NCBI RefSeq assembly: GCF_963576615.1
Contig: NC_088712.1
Location: 29,727,870-29,791,869, forward strand
DNA length: 64,000 nucleotides
DNA from: Watersipora subatra
Lineage: Eukaryota > Bryozoa > Gymnolaemata > Cheilostomatida > Watersiporidae
Reading direction: 5' to 3'
Below the pieces are notes generated by a model that was not told the DNA's origin, searched no databases, and saw nothing but the letters and a program-made list of their open reading frames with translations. Both the position numbers and the translations under genes were made by a program. This document shows positions 57,801 through 64,000 of the stretch, in pieces; position 1 is the first letter of the stretch; each line of letters starts with the position of its first letter.

Positions 57801-60800
57801 TCATCAGAGATATACAATTGAACCTCCGTGGTAAATAGCAGAGCTACTAAGAAAGTTATAGGAATAGCTACTAGGAGAGCTACTAGGAGAGCTAGTAACA
57901 TTTTATGAAGTAACTAATAGTGATTATTAAAAGTAAATTAAGTTAGTTGATTCCACTGGGTATATTATTATAGCTATCCTGAAATTTGGTTTTTGGGTGA
58001 CCAATTGTGGACCACTAAATTTCAAAGAGGCGGCGAAGTGAACAATTGTTACCATCACTTGGTAGTAATAATGCCTGCTAGCTTGTCTCTGTTAGTCTGG
58101 TCAGTGGCTAAATGATGATGTCTGGAAGTAAAGATTTACTACTTGACCATAAATAGTTGATTTATAATTTATCTGTTTACATAAAGCCATCTTTGTGAGC
58201 TGAGCTCTCGTTAGTTTATCTCTACTAGCCAGTTTTTATAGTTGATCTCTACCCGAAGACTTTTGTTATATGGTTGCTGGTCCTTGCTAATTTGTAGAAT
58301 TTTAACAAAGCAAGCATTTAATTGGTCGTTCTCCTTGTTGTTGACAGTTCATACTGAAACAACTAAAACTAAACTTGAGTGTAGAAAAAAAAATCAGAAA
58401 AAAAGATGTTAGGAAGGTCTATGTTAATATTGAGTACCTGAGTGTTAGAGGAAGGTCTTTGATATTGACTACCTGAGTGTTAGAGGAAAGTCTTTGATAT
58501 TGACTACCTGAGTGTTAGAGGAAAGTTTTATGATATTGAGTACCTGAGTGTTAGAGGAAAGTTTTATGATATTGAGTACCTGAGTGTTAGAGGAATTTCT
58601 TTGATATTGACTACCTGAGTGTTAGAGGAAAGTCTTTGATATTGAGTACCTGAATGTTAGAGGAATGTCTTTGATATTGAGTACCTGAGTGTTAGAGGAA
58701 AGTCTTTTGATATTGAGTACCTGAGCGTTAGAGGAAAGTCTTTGATATTGAGTACCTGAGTGTTAGAGGAAAGTCTTTGATATTGAGTACCTGAGTGTTA
58801 GAGGAAAGTCTTTGATATTGAGTACCTGAGTGTTAGAGGAAGGTCTTTTGATATTGAGTACCTGAGCGTTAGAGGAAAGTCTTTGATATTGAGTACCTGA
58901 GTGTTAAAGGAAAGTCTTTGATATTGAGTACCTGAGTGTTAGAGGAATGTCTTTGGTATTGAGTACCTGAGTGTTAGAGGAAAGTCTTTGATATTGAGTA
59001 CCTGAGTGTTAGATGAATGTCTTTTGATATTGAGTACCTGAGTGTTAGAGGAATGTCTTTTGATATTGAGTACCTGAGTGTTAGAGGAAAGTCTTTTGCT
59101 ATTGAGTACCTGAGTGTTAGAGGAATTTAGACGCTTAGTAAGACTGTCAATATTTGACTCCATCTGCTGGATGGCGACTCTGTCATTCTTTTCTAGTGAT
59201 GAGTTTAGCTGTTTGTTTGCCTCTTTGAGTCGCTCCATTAACTGTTGAGATTCTTTCTTTTCCTGTCGGAGGATGACTATTTCTTCTGTGAGCTTGTCTA
59301 CAGTATCTAAATGGAGACAAAACAAACATTCATCGACTTAAAATGGCATATTCAAATTTATTGAAAGGCGTTTATAAACCTTGGCTACTTTCAATATGCC
59401 TTGCAACAATATTTACAACTACTTGCAAAATAACTATCATCTGCTGGCTGTTTAAAATCTGTTTTAATATTTTCTATGTAAGACAGGGTTATCTAAACAT
59501 TAAACATAGCTTACTTTACACACTAATTATATCCAGACTCATAAAGGAGTTGTTTACCCACAACTGCTCTGTAAATACGCAATCTTTACAGCTGTTACAC
59601 TTACTTTAACAAAATGATAGGCTAATCCTAAACATTATGGTACTCAATCTTATAAAAACAAACTATAGTTTTAAATAGCAACAACCCAATATTGCATTAT
59701 TAAATAAAATATTTATATCATCTAGTTTGCACTAACAAAAAGAAGAGCACTTACAACTTTGCAGGCAAGTTGTGCTTGTTGAAGGAGGTGTGGTAATAGC
59801 AAAATTAAGATATTTTACAAAAAATAAGGGCAGACAAACTTACTTTAATTTCGTTTACGAGAAATTAAACTTAATGTGTTGCGCCTTTGTGTGTGACACA
59901 CAAGAACACAGAGAATGGCACAAGTAGCGCAGCAATCAACACCTATTCAACTAGTCCCAGCAACACTTTCCATTATTTTTCCAACATTTGAAGAACTTTC
60001 CTCGTGATATTCTAACATTTGTCCAAAAATCTTTGTATTACAATTGTGAGAGCTTATTACAATTGTTTTTACAGCTAAACTGATTTGGATTTGCATTAAA
60101 AATAAATCCATAGTGTGTTCCTGCTCACCATATCAAACGATATTATCTCGGTATTGTAGAAATTCAAAAGACAAACAACCTTTTGTTTTGAACAAATTTA
60201 TTTACAAAGAAAAAGACCAGCAAATGCAAAATCTCTGAATTTCAGCTGTACAACATAAAAATATGGAAATAGCTCAATTCATTTCTATACAAAGTATTGC
60301 ATACTCAACAACTAAAATGTGTAGTTATCAGCACATGTGCCAATATCCAACCACACCAAGGGCAGACAAATCTATAGTTGGTTTTAGAGCAAATTCAAGC
60401 ATGAGGAAGTGATTACTGTATGAAGCTGTTGAAATTCTTCTGTTAAGTCTTGTCTAAGCTCAGCAAACCTCGACAGAATGCTCGAGGAAAAGCCTAAAAC
60501 TATTACCTTGTTGAAGACATTCAGCTCAGACCTGATAGTCAGAGTCATGAATAACCAGGCATAAACATGGACCACAACAAGCACATGACTCTACACTGGA
60601 CAAGTCTGCATGAGTGACATGCTACTAAACTAGCGGACCAATCACATTTAGCCTTTAAGTTTCAGTCGACTAATGCTATTGGTGGACTGAAACATAAAAA
60701 GCCAAATGTGATTGGTCCACTTTTAATGATTGTAAAGCAACCTAAATACATAACAGAGTGTAAATGCCTGTGTAGTTAGTAAATGTGGTACCATTATACA

Positions 60801-63565
60801 AAATTATGTTGAGAAAATAACATAAAACAGTCTGTGTTTGTAAGCCAGACCCTCTTTATGCATAAATTTCATAACACAGTAGAAGCCTCTACAACATAAA
60901 TAATCCCTTTCAACAACGCTTCCTTCATAGGGATTTTACATTATAAGAACAGTAAAATACATGTAAATTGCCTAATCCGCTCTAAGATCTTTCCAAATTC
61001 ACCCCTTTGGCCATTAAAAAGAAAAGAAAATAGCCTCAACTTTTTAAATGAATGACTGTACAGTAACTGTAGTATTACTGGTTTTTATCAACAACTTTTC
61101 TCCTTTTTCTTATCACTTTCAATCGGTCCACAGTCCATGAATAGGGTAACTATACGATAGGTTAAGGGGCGCACACCCTTTCAATGTCGATTTAATGTGA
61201 TTATTTAATTTTTTCTAGCCTGCAAGGTCTAGTCAGCGAAAGAAAAATAATAAAAAATAATTTATCGAAAATAAAGTAAAACAAAATATATTCGTACCAT
61301 ACATAATGAAAGCAATGCTTGTCTGACCATCCATCTATCTGTTCCAAGGTTTTGAAGTTAAAAAAATCTGATATTTTTTAACGAGACTACAACTCGTGAC
61401 ATTTAGCTTGCTCGACTGACACTCTAATACCTGCACCAATCAATGGACTACCTTTAAGTATTTCTGAATAATTTTGCAGTTGCTTATCGACACACCAGAG
61501 GATCTTTCATAGCAATTTAGACTGCCACTGTAGAGGGTCCTAGTATGTATAATAGAGACAACCCTATACGCCATTTTTTCTCCTGAATGCGGCAAGAGAG
61601 AAAGCGATATTTTTAAGGCTAATTATGCGATTCTCGTTCTTTAAATTGAATTTGAGAACTTGCACAGACTTGCCACTTTAAGTCATATGGAATTTTGTAA
61701 AGCAAAAGCTTTACATAACTTCTTTATGTTATGTGGAATTTACGTTATAGGAGTGTCTACTGTAATAAGGAGTAACTTAGCGAAAAAACACGGAGTAGCC
61801 ATTTTTTTTACAGAAGACTGCCCACTGAAATACTATAAATAATGCCAATTTTCTGTGACTACTAAAAATAGAAAGAAAACCAATGACAAGATTTATGCTT
61901 CAGCACATCAAGCACTTGAGGGTTCAATTCATTCAAATTCAATTCATTCAAAGCATTCAGGATTCAATTTATTCCATTGAATGCGGTCACACTGAAACAT
62001 GTTTTGCAATGAGATGTAAATAGAGTTAGAGTCAGTTAATAGCCTGTGTTCCTACCAGTTAGATGATCTCTCTCCTTAGTGAGGGTATTATTGCACGCTG
62101 TTAGCTTCACAATTTTCTGATCTTTTGTTTCACACTCGTGTTTGAGCTTGTCTCTCTCTTTCCCTACTCTTCCTAGAGCCAAGGGAGGTAAATTCACAGC
62201 ATTCAAACTTTTGTTAGAAATTGCATTTAACGCAGTGCCTTTTTCGCTTCTGAGAAACAGACACACTATAATAGCTATAACAGAAAACTGCAAGCCATCA
62301 CTCTAAGCTGTTAGGTGCGCGAGATTCTAAAGTTGTCAAGAGTTAACTGTTTACTGCTTAAAATTGATCAATAGCAATTATTTTAAGTTGTCAGGTGTCA
62401 ATTATTGCAAGTTGTCAAGTGTCAATTATTTCAAGTTGTCAGGTGTCAATTGTTGCAAGTTGTCAGGTGCCAATTGTTGCAAGCTGTCAGGTGTCAATTG
62501 TTGCAAGTTGTCAGGTGTCAATTGTTGCAATTTGTCAGGTGTCAATTGTTGCAAGTTGCCAGGTGTCAGGTATGAATAATTTCAAACCAATGGGTATTAC
62601 CAACAATTATTATCAACAAATCCAAACTGACAAGTGCCAGCTGGTGGTATATGAAGTGTCAAGATAAGAGCCAGCAAAACGTGGTTAATGTCAGCCAAGC
62701 AAAACATGAGATGAAACGCATCTCCATATGTCACAAGCTTGATGTGTGTAAATCTTCTGTGTTATATTACACCTATTGTATAAGACATTATTACCTTGCA
62801 ATATACACTATGCATATTATCTTCCACGGATATAATTGCTACATATCAACTGCAGTGTTTAAATTCAATGTGTAAAAATATCTCGATTCTAGACATGCAA
62901 CAAAAATGTATTTCATTTTTATTGCATGCGTGTACTACATTCCTTATGCATTTCATCTCAATTGCTTGTATGTAATGCATTACAACTAACGATGTAAAGA
63001 GGGTATTGCATAAACACACTGCATGAGCACACTGCATGAACACACCGCATAAACACACTGAATAAACACACCGCATACAAATACCGCATAATCATACCAC
63101 ATATAAATACTAAATTTCATGAGTCTGAGGTTCTGATTTGATATTACATATATACTGTACATTGCAAATGATATACATGTATATTGCAGTTCATTAGCAA
63201 TGTAAGCCACAAGGAGTAGTTGTATTATGATAAGGTACATGTGATATACTTCTTGAGTATCTCACGTCCCTACCCCAAACTTGTGCAACTGAATGTATTG
63301 TACACGTGTTGCATATAAAACAGTTGAGCTCTGCAGCGAGACATAAACATAAACATAGACATAGACAAGTGTTTAAGAACATAATAATGAGCGGACAAAC
63401 CTAGCTCTTGTTCTATTTCACCGATTCGACTCCGAAAATCTTCCAACTCTGTTTCTAGTTTTCTTTTCTCTTCCAACAAAACATCATGATTGTCTCTAAG
63501 GGTATCATAGTCTACCTGCATGTTGAACATTAGGGCTCTAGACTCGGAGTCATCCCCTCCTCGAC
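30755..63565 (-). CDS. Rimbp: Gene 2: RIM-binding protein (C-terminal 1353 residues, 18 exons)
   Basis: Exons on the minus strand, 5' to 3': 63565-63401, 62172-62056, 59306-59110, 57659-57506, 57200-57103, 55457-53837, 52607-52461, 51071-50884, 50799-50716, 49615-49421, 48291-48142, 45025-44860, 42285-42232, 41276-41164, 38443-38311, 35014-34803, 33932-33767, 30858-30755. All are GT-AG and phases agree to TAG at 30755-30757. Residues 1 to ~620 are coiled coil, ~630-720 SH3-I, ~755-832 FN3-I, ~838-955 FN3-II, ~1213-1283 SH3-II, ~1287-1350 SH3-III. In known animals RIM-BP links RIM and voltage-gated Ca2+ channels at presynaptic active zones through its SH3 domains. FN3-III is not seen. The N-terminus lies right of the window. 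Confidence 0.92.
30868..31348. repeat. ~48-bp array, left block
   Basis: Unit 'agtaatcataggtagagtat' followed by 'catgttatagattagatgat' and atacatac. Intron before the last RIM-BP exon. Interrupted by the element 31349-32721. Confidence 0.9.
31349..32721. mobile_element. TA-target element with CCCTAGGACACTTAT ends, inserted in a minisatellite
   Basis: It begins CCCTAGGACACTTAT and ends with the inverse, flanked by TA. Either side is the same ~48-bp minisatellite, and removing the element restores a repeat unit (gatgatatacatagcag). A copy of the pogo-like family (31640-32240) is nested inside. Confidence 0.8.
31640..32240 (+). mobile_element. Nested copy of the pogo/Tigger-like repeat
   Basis: Shares long stretches with 17215-17802 (opposite strand) and 4512-5248, including the subfamily end 'gctggccggctgagccgccc'. 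A 69-codon ORF at 31867-32076 is conserved with 17608-17402. Confidence 0.7.
32722..33672. repeat. ~48-bp array, right block
   Basis: Same unit as 30868-31348, about 20 copies; with the left block it makes one array of roughly 30 copies. Confidence 0.9.
33767..33932 (-). CDS. Rimbp: RIM-BP exon: end of SH3-II and first half of SH3-III
   Basis: The acceptor is gatgttgtag and the donor G|GTAGG. LNGRKGYVPSNLVEEI finishes SH3-II; four residues later RMVAQFDYNP begins SH3-III (SPNKNSEEELSFRAGDTVIV). Confidence 0.94.
34085..34465. repeat. Dispersed repeat related to 22510-22940
   Basis: The ends look inverted (cgtagtgacacacccc / agtcactacac). The minus-strand frame is similar to the one in 22510-22940. 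The class is not known; it could be a MITE. Confidence 0.5.
34803..35014 (-). CDS. Rimbp: RIM-BP exon: SH3-II
   Basis: The acceptor is tctgtgcag and the donor GAG|GTAAC. FKAVYDYEP, MSPN, ELGFQAGDIITVCGE and DEDGFYLGE are the RIM-BP SH3 signature, including the acidic RT loop and the DGFY strand. Confidence 0.95.
35015..36789. other. RIM-BP intron, no coding exon seen
   Basis: Contains a copy of the unit 'tatagaatgccactat' at 35112, a 'gggggctgtatatcattgg' fragment at 35648-35670, and small minus-strand ORFs (36169-35939 and about 36760-36630) that may be transposon debris. Confidence 0.4.
36790..37772. mobile_element. TA-target element with CAGTGCAC ends and amplified terminus
   Basis: CAGTGCAC at the left and its inverse at the right are flanked by TA. 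The left end is repeated about ten times as a 15-bp unit (acagtgcactcccat, 36789-36935). The interior has small ORFs with no recognised product. Confidence 0.62.
37967..38165. repeat. ~51-bp array, 4 copies
   Basis: Unit 'aacctctaatagaatgccac' plus tatgggaaaagggttgaaaaatagagcgcc. Intronic; a relative occurs at 35107-35155. Confidence 0.85.
38311..38443 (-). CDS. Rimbp: RIM-BP exon: Ser/Arg/His-rich linker
   Basis: The acceptor is acttggtag and the donor G|GTTGG. It enters in phase 0 and leaves in phase 1. It encodes SQSSNRHRHQSSEKRSRSSS, a basic low-complexity segment before SH3-II. Confidence 0.82.
38640..38830. repeat. AT-rich 'atatatagatacagt' simple repeat
   Basis: Imperfect alternating purine-pyrimidine tract, likely to cruciform or slip. 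Similar text at 40910-41050. Confidence 0.75.
38885..40800. mobile_element. Large inverted-repeat element with CCCGGCGTTGC-type ends
   Basis: About 270 bp at 38885-39240 (ctgtactacccggcgttgca... tcatgagaaaagtgttttg) reappears inverted at about 40560-40800. A second inverted pair lies inside (39345-39500 versus 40118-40275). A tRNA-headed SINE is nested at about 39790-39950. Related ends occur at 9276-9400 and 21250-21375. Confidence 0.65.
39785..39955 (-). mobile_element. tRNA-headed SINE nested in the 38885 element
   Basis: The minus strand reads GTAGCTCAGTGGTCGAGCTC (A-box) and GAGTTCAAATTC (B-box), then the tail CCAAGGTTTTAATAGCTATA. It is a pol III-type head, not a functional tRNA: the arms do not pair well. 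Confidence 0.65.
41164..41276 (-). CDS. Rimbp: RIM-BP exon: basic linker
   Basis: The acceptor is acgttcag and the donor AAG|GTACT. It enters in phase 1 and leaves in phase 0. It encodes a Ser/Lys-rich stretch ending LKKKSIQKMIKSLTKK. Confidence 0.8.
41277..42231. other. RIM-BP intron, no gene seen
   Basis: Contains a small run of 'gtcctatacatggtatc' units at 41520-41590; otherwise no feature. Confidence 0.4.
42232..42285 (-). CDS. Rimbp: RIM-BP 54-bp exon: linker
   Basis: The acceptor is tatctgcag and the donor G|GTGAG, phase 1 at both ends. It encodes ENECTSVNENKSLKRHS. It is short, so support is from splice sites and phase only; it is skippable in frame. Confidence 0.68.
43195..44003. 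mobile_element. pogo/Tigger-like MITE with CAGACGGTCCC ends
   Basis: The left CAGACGGTCCCTACTTACGA and its right inverse (ending GGGACCGTCTG) are flanked by TA. About 50 bp of terminal repeat includes 'cgagttacg'. It lies in a RIM-BP intron. No transposase is seen. Confidence 0.78.
44713..44818. repeat. 'aagggtaagtaatatacacg' array
   Basis: About three copies of a 34- to 36-bp unit just downstream (minus sense) of exon 45025-44860. Each unit contains ggtaagta on the plus strand. Confidence 0.75.
44860..45025 (-). CDS. Rimbp: RIM-BP exon: linker
   Basis: The acceptor is actgtttag and the donor G|GTACG. It enters in phase 0 and leaves in phase 1. It encodes a disordered linker with an acidic patch (LEFEELDGEGKQD). 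The 1.8 kb 23-bp array lies in the intron before it. Confidence 0.82.
45098..46872. repeat. 23-bp array of about 77 copies with higher-order structure
   Basis: Unit 'atgagttatgtactactgta' plus gtg. Variant marks (atgcactgctg at 45865 and 46187; gtcatatactactgtagcg at 46023 and 46345) recur 322 bp apart, which is 14 units. Lies in the intron upstream of exon 45025-44860. Confidence 0.93.
46985..47165. repeat. Cluster of inverted repeats (hairpins)
   Basis: 'tttctttcaccgct' at 46990 pairs with 'agcggtgaaagaaa' at 47047; then GCCTAACG...CGTTAGGC near 47072-47097, repeated in part at 47130. Possible MITE termini. Confidence 0.6.
47735..47865 (+). mobile_element. tRNA-headed SINE fragment
   Basis: A-box-like TAGTGGTTGAGCACGC and B-box GAGTTCAAATCCT are 40 bp apart, followed by 'ctttaatcgctgtaactgg', a version of the shared tail. 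Confidence 0.6.
48142..48291 (-). CDS. Rimbp: RIM-BP exon: linker
   Basis: The acceptor is atttatttcag and the donor CAG|GTAAC; both ends are phase 0. It encodes KFDEFLEGVTHSSTHSHFDI and an acidic stretch, with no recognised fold. FN3-III would be expected near here but is not encoded. Confidence 0.82.
48399..49085. mobile_element. TA-target element with CCCTACAGGATGA ends
   Basis: It begins CCCTACAGGATGAAATTATT and ends with the inverse, flanked by TA, within an array of 'ataacatatctagtaataat' repeats. It shares the CCCTA terminus and TA target with 31349-32721. Confidence 0.78.
49086..49405. repeat. ~36-bp AT-rich array
   Basis: Unit 'ctagtaataatactctataa' plus taacatatataatata. Also found just left of the insertion at 48399. 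Confidence 0.85.
49421..49615 (-). CDS. Rimbp: RIM-BP exon: end of FN3-II and linker
   Basis: The acceptor is tatactgcag and the donor AAG|GTATC; both ends are phase 0. LLPLTEYTITVTASPQ and IQFTMPS are the F and G strands of FN3-II; the rest is a Ser-rich acidic linker. Confidence 0.88.
49635..50158. repeat. 24-bp array, about 21 copies
   Basis: Unit 'tgtcaaggaatatggtacac' plus atac. Intron between exons 50799-50716 and 49615-49421, starting 20 bp from the acceptor. Multiple-of-three period gives long spurious ORFs. Confidence 0.92.
50716..50799 (-). CDS. Rimbp: RIM-BP small exon within FN3-II
   Basis: The acceptor is aattcatag and the donor CTG|GTATGT; both ends are phase 0. It encodes 28 residues (FVERLLEEYAHQWKAKDVLH and on) that look helical and may be a lineage insertion in the FN3-II middle. 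It could be a cassette exon, since removing it keeps the frame. Confidence 0.72.
50884..51071 (-). CDS. Rimbp: RIM-BP exon: start of FN3-II
   Basis: The acceptor is tttttccag and the donor CAG|GTTAG. CTIMIGE is followed by P-S-Q-L-S-A-V and RVSFLPHNSNHHHFVTVNDE, which correspond to the FN3-I/II junction and first strands of FN3-II in RIM-BPs. Confidence 0.88.
51431..51828. repeat. 30-bp array, 13 nearly identical copies
   Basis: Unit 'aagataaatacatcataccg' plus aatgtgaaga. Only a few substitutions across the whole array. Intron of RIM-BP; open in several frames because 30 is divisible by three. Confidence 0.95.
52190..52280 (+). mobile_element. tRNA-like SINE head
   Basis: TGACACAATTGGTGGAGTG and GAGTTCAAGACCC match A- and B-box spacing. 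No tail motif is recognised. Confidence 0.45.
52461..52607 (-). CDS. Rimbp: RIM-BP exon: rest of FN3-I
   Basis: The acceptor is ccccttgcag and the donor G|GTGAGG, phase 1 at both ends. It encodes FNYCIYVDGKFWETLTG and HRVSVTATTSLG, the C-terminal strands of a fibronectin III fold. Confidence 0.9.
52838..53098. repeat. 23-bp array, about 11 copies
   Basis: Unit 'gtgtcacatgagtcagagga' plus ata. Intronic. Confidence 0.9.
53099..53836. other. RIM-BP intron, nothing seen
   Basis: AT-rich sequence between the array and the large exon; no gene or repeat recognised. Confidence 0.4.
53837..55457 (-). CDS. Rimbp: RIM-BP large exon: coiled coil, SH3-I, start of FN3-I
   Basis: This 1621-bp exon has the acceptor cgtgatggcag and the donor G|GTAAC. 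The first ~390 residues are an almost unbroken Glu/Lys/Leu/Gln coiled coil. SH3-I (about 54295-54045) has the core LYVARHAYDP, GDYVFVSGG, EEGFYEGHLLDGRAGLIPSN. The RT-loop region is longer than in RIM-BPs I know. FN3-I begins before the donor with VVGWNRPEG. Confidence 0.94.
55458..57102. other. RIM-BP intron with 'tgacatgtgttacactggca' array
   Basis: 55458-56680 shows no gene; a ~54-bp segment is repeated at 56274 and 56348 (tgacaggtacttrgatacca). From 56690 to 57050 is a degenerate 18- to 20-bp array. Confidence 0.6.
57103..57200 (-). CDS. Rimbp: RIM-BP exon: coiled coil (Gln/Asp-rich end)
   Basis: The acceptor is tttgtttcag. Donor AAT|GTATGT at 57103 is chosen because it gives phase 0, as the next exon needs. 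A second donor at 57078 (AAG|GTGAA) would give phase 1 and read into a stop. Confidence 0.75.
57230..57380. repeat. ~44-bp array
   Basis: Unit 'caactcacttgttgacactt' plus gtcaactaacttgttgacatgtgg, just upstream (minus sense) of the acceptor of exon 57200-57103. Confidence 0.8.
57506..57659 (-). CDS. Rimbp: RIM-BP exon: coiled coil
   Basis: The acceptor is cattgcag and the donor G|GTGGA. It enters in phase 0 and leaves in phase 1. It encodes LKDQSLMVTQLKTEASLSND and following helical residues. Confidence 0.82.
58428..59117. repeat. 35/36-bp array made of an exon end plus its 5' splice site
   Basis: Plus-strand unit 'gatattgagtacctgagtgt' plus tagaggaaagtcttt, about 19 copies. On the minus strand each copy reads CTAACACTCAG|GTACTCAAT, the same as the real donor at 59110. 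Confidence 0.92.
59110..59306 (-). CDS. Rimbp: RIM-BP exon: coiled coil, donor inside a minisatellite
   Basis: The acceptor is ccatttag. The donor CAG|GTACTC at 59110 gives phase 0, needed by the next exon. The same end-plus-donor is repeated in the array at 58428-59117, so further donors exist downstream. Confidence 0.8.
60638..60720. repeat. ~83-bp hairpin
   Basis: 'gaccaatcacattt' at 60640 pairs with 'aaatgtgattggtc' near 60704, and 'gtttcagtc' with 'gactgaaac' inside. It may be a very short MITE. Confidence 0.75.
61300..61450 (-). mobile_element. tRNA-headed SINE fragment
   Basis: The minus strand has ATTGGTGCAGGTATTAGAGTG and CACGAGTTGTAGTC, then a tail containing CTTCAAAACCTTGGAACAG, close to the family tail motif. 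Confidence 0.5.
62056..62172 (-). CDS. Rimbp: RIM-BP exon: coiled coil
   Basis: The acceptor is ggctctag and the donor G|GTAGG, phase 1 at both ends. It encodes KERDKLKHECETKDQKIVKL and continues the coiled coil. Confidence 0.82.
62340..62572. repeat. 24-bp array, about 9 copies
   Basis: Unit 'caattgttgcaagttgtcag' plus gtgt. Intron between exons 63565-63401 and 62172-62056. Confidence 0.9.
62990..63115. repeat. 'gcataaacacac' array
   Basis: Degenerate 10- to 13-bp units, intronic. Confidence 0.7.
63401..63565 (-). CDS. Rimbp: RIM-BP exon: coiled coil
   Basis: The acceptor attttattag precedes 63565 and the donor G|GTTTGT follows 63401. It encodes a heptad-like charged stretch (LEEKRKLETELEDFRSRIGE). 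It is the most 5' exon I can see. Confidence 0.82.
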
Positions 63566-64000
63566 CTAATAAAATAAAACTTGAACGGTTCCACAGTTTT
63601 GAGCACATTACTTCAGAAATGCATTGATTCATCAAAAAATATTGCATACAAATAAGCCTGCAATATGTTGTGTGTTTATTTTACTACTGAGGCATACAAC
63701 CTAAATATACCTAAATATTCACGAAGTGTGCAAGGAAAATGTCAATATAGCATATGAGAAGACAAATCCTTATGGTTGTTTGGCAAGTTAGGTCTTAGTA
63801 ACTTTGAGCAGACTTTTACCAGGTTTCTTACAATCACAGACAAGACAGGAGATTCTTTGCAAAGAAAATGGGGTGATCATGGATGGGGCCAAATAAAGTA
63901 TCTCATCGAGTATAACTATCAATTGTAATATTTACTATAATAAGACCCGTGTCCGTCCTAAGCCGCATTAAGAGCATTAAAAAAGGATTGCCTGGCGTGA
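63566..64000. other. RIM-BP intron to the window edge
   Basis: No further exon with an acceptable splice site and matching phase was found; upstream RIM-BP exons must lie beyond the window. Confidence 0.45.

Larger units (their letters stand above)
59307..62055. other. RIM-BP intron, no exon accepted
   Basis: Contains a SINE fragment (61300-61450) and a strong hairpin at 60638-60720. A weak minus-strand ORF at 60584-60384 was not accepted as an exon. Confidence 0.45.

Noticed and set aside
60384-60584. Possible coiled-coil exon (FAELRQDLTEEFQQLH) in RIM-BP
   Set aside because: No acceptor/donor pair gives the phase needed, and exons 62172-62056 and 59306-59110 already join in phase without it.
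62364-62667. Cys/Ser-rich ORFs (VNCCKLSG, SIVASCQV repeats)
   Set aside because: Translation of the 24-bp array; lies between two RIM-BP exons on the opposite strand.

Overview
The window is animal (metazoan) genomic DNA. It has multi-exon genes with canonical GT-AG introns, long AT-rich introns, very many minisatellites, tRNA-derived SINEs, MITE-like DNA transposons and a Ty1/copia remnant. A synaptic RIM-binding protein and a large EGF-containing membrane protein show it is a bilaterian. The repeat style fits a marine invertebrate, perhaps a lophotrochozoan, but the sequence does not fix the phylum.

Only two genes are convincingly present, and they converge tail to tail. Gene 1 (+ strand, 155 to 25903; its 5' end lies left of the window) has 23 exons whose phases agree throughout, giving 1154 residues. 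It encodes a type I membrane protein with fourteen six-cysteine PLAC-like modules arranged as seven alternating B/A doublets. Thr-rich mucin-like linkers separate several of them. Then follow two [SEA-like domain, calcium-binding EGF] pairs, one transmembrane helix and a cytoplasmic tail of about 80 residues ending FQFDES. Gene 2 (- strand, 63565 down to 30755; its 5' end lies right of the window) has 18 exons in phase, giving 1353 residues. It is a RIM-binding protein (RIM-BP): long coiled coil, SH3-I, FN3-I, FN3-II, a low-complexity linker, then SH3-II and SH3-III close to the C-terminus. FN3-III, present in the family members I know, is not visible.

The space between the genes (25.9 to 30.7 kb) holds the gene 1 3' UTR with a minisatellite and an AATAAA at 26635, a deleted copia element with one LTR, a SINE and a MITE. 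No other protein-coding gene is supported.

Introns carry most of the interest. There are about 30 tandem arrays with units of 11 to 51 bp. At three 5' splice sites (20.65, 24.54 and 59.11 kb) the array unit itself is the end of the exon plus its GT donor, and one 3' splice site (20.5 kb) is duplicated with a frame-shifting offset. Transposons with clear terminal inverted repeats and target duplications sit in the introns: a 2.26 kb hAT-like foldback element with an 8-bp duplication, which itself holds three nested insertions; pogo/Tigger-like TA elements; two TA elements with CCCTA ends inserted inside minisatellites; and a family of tRNA-headed SINEs sharing one tail motif.
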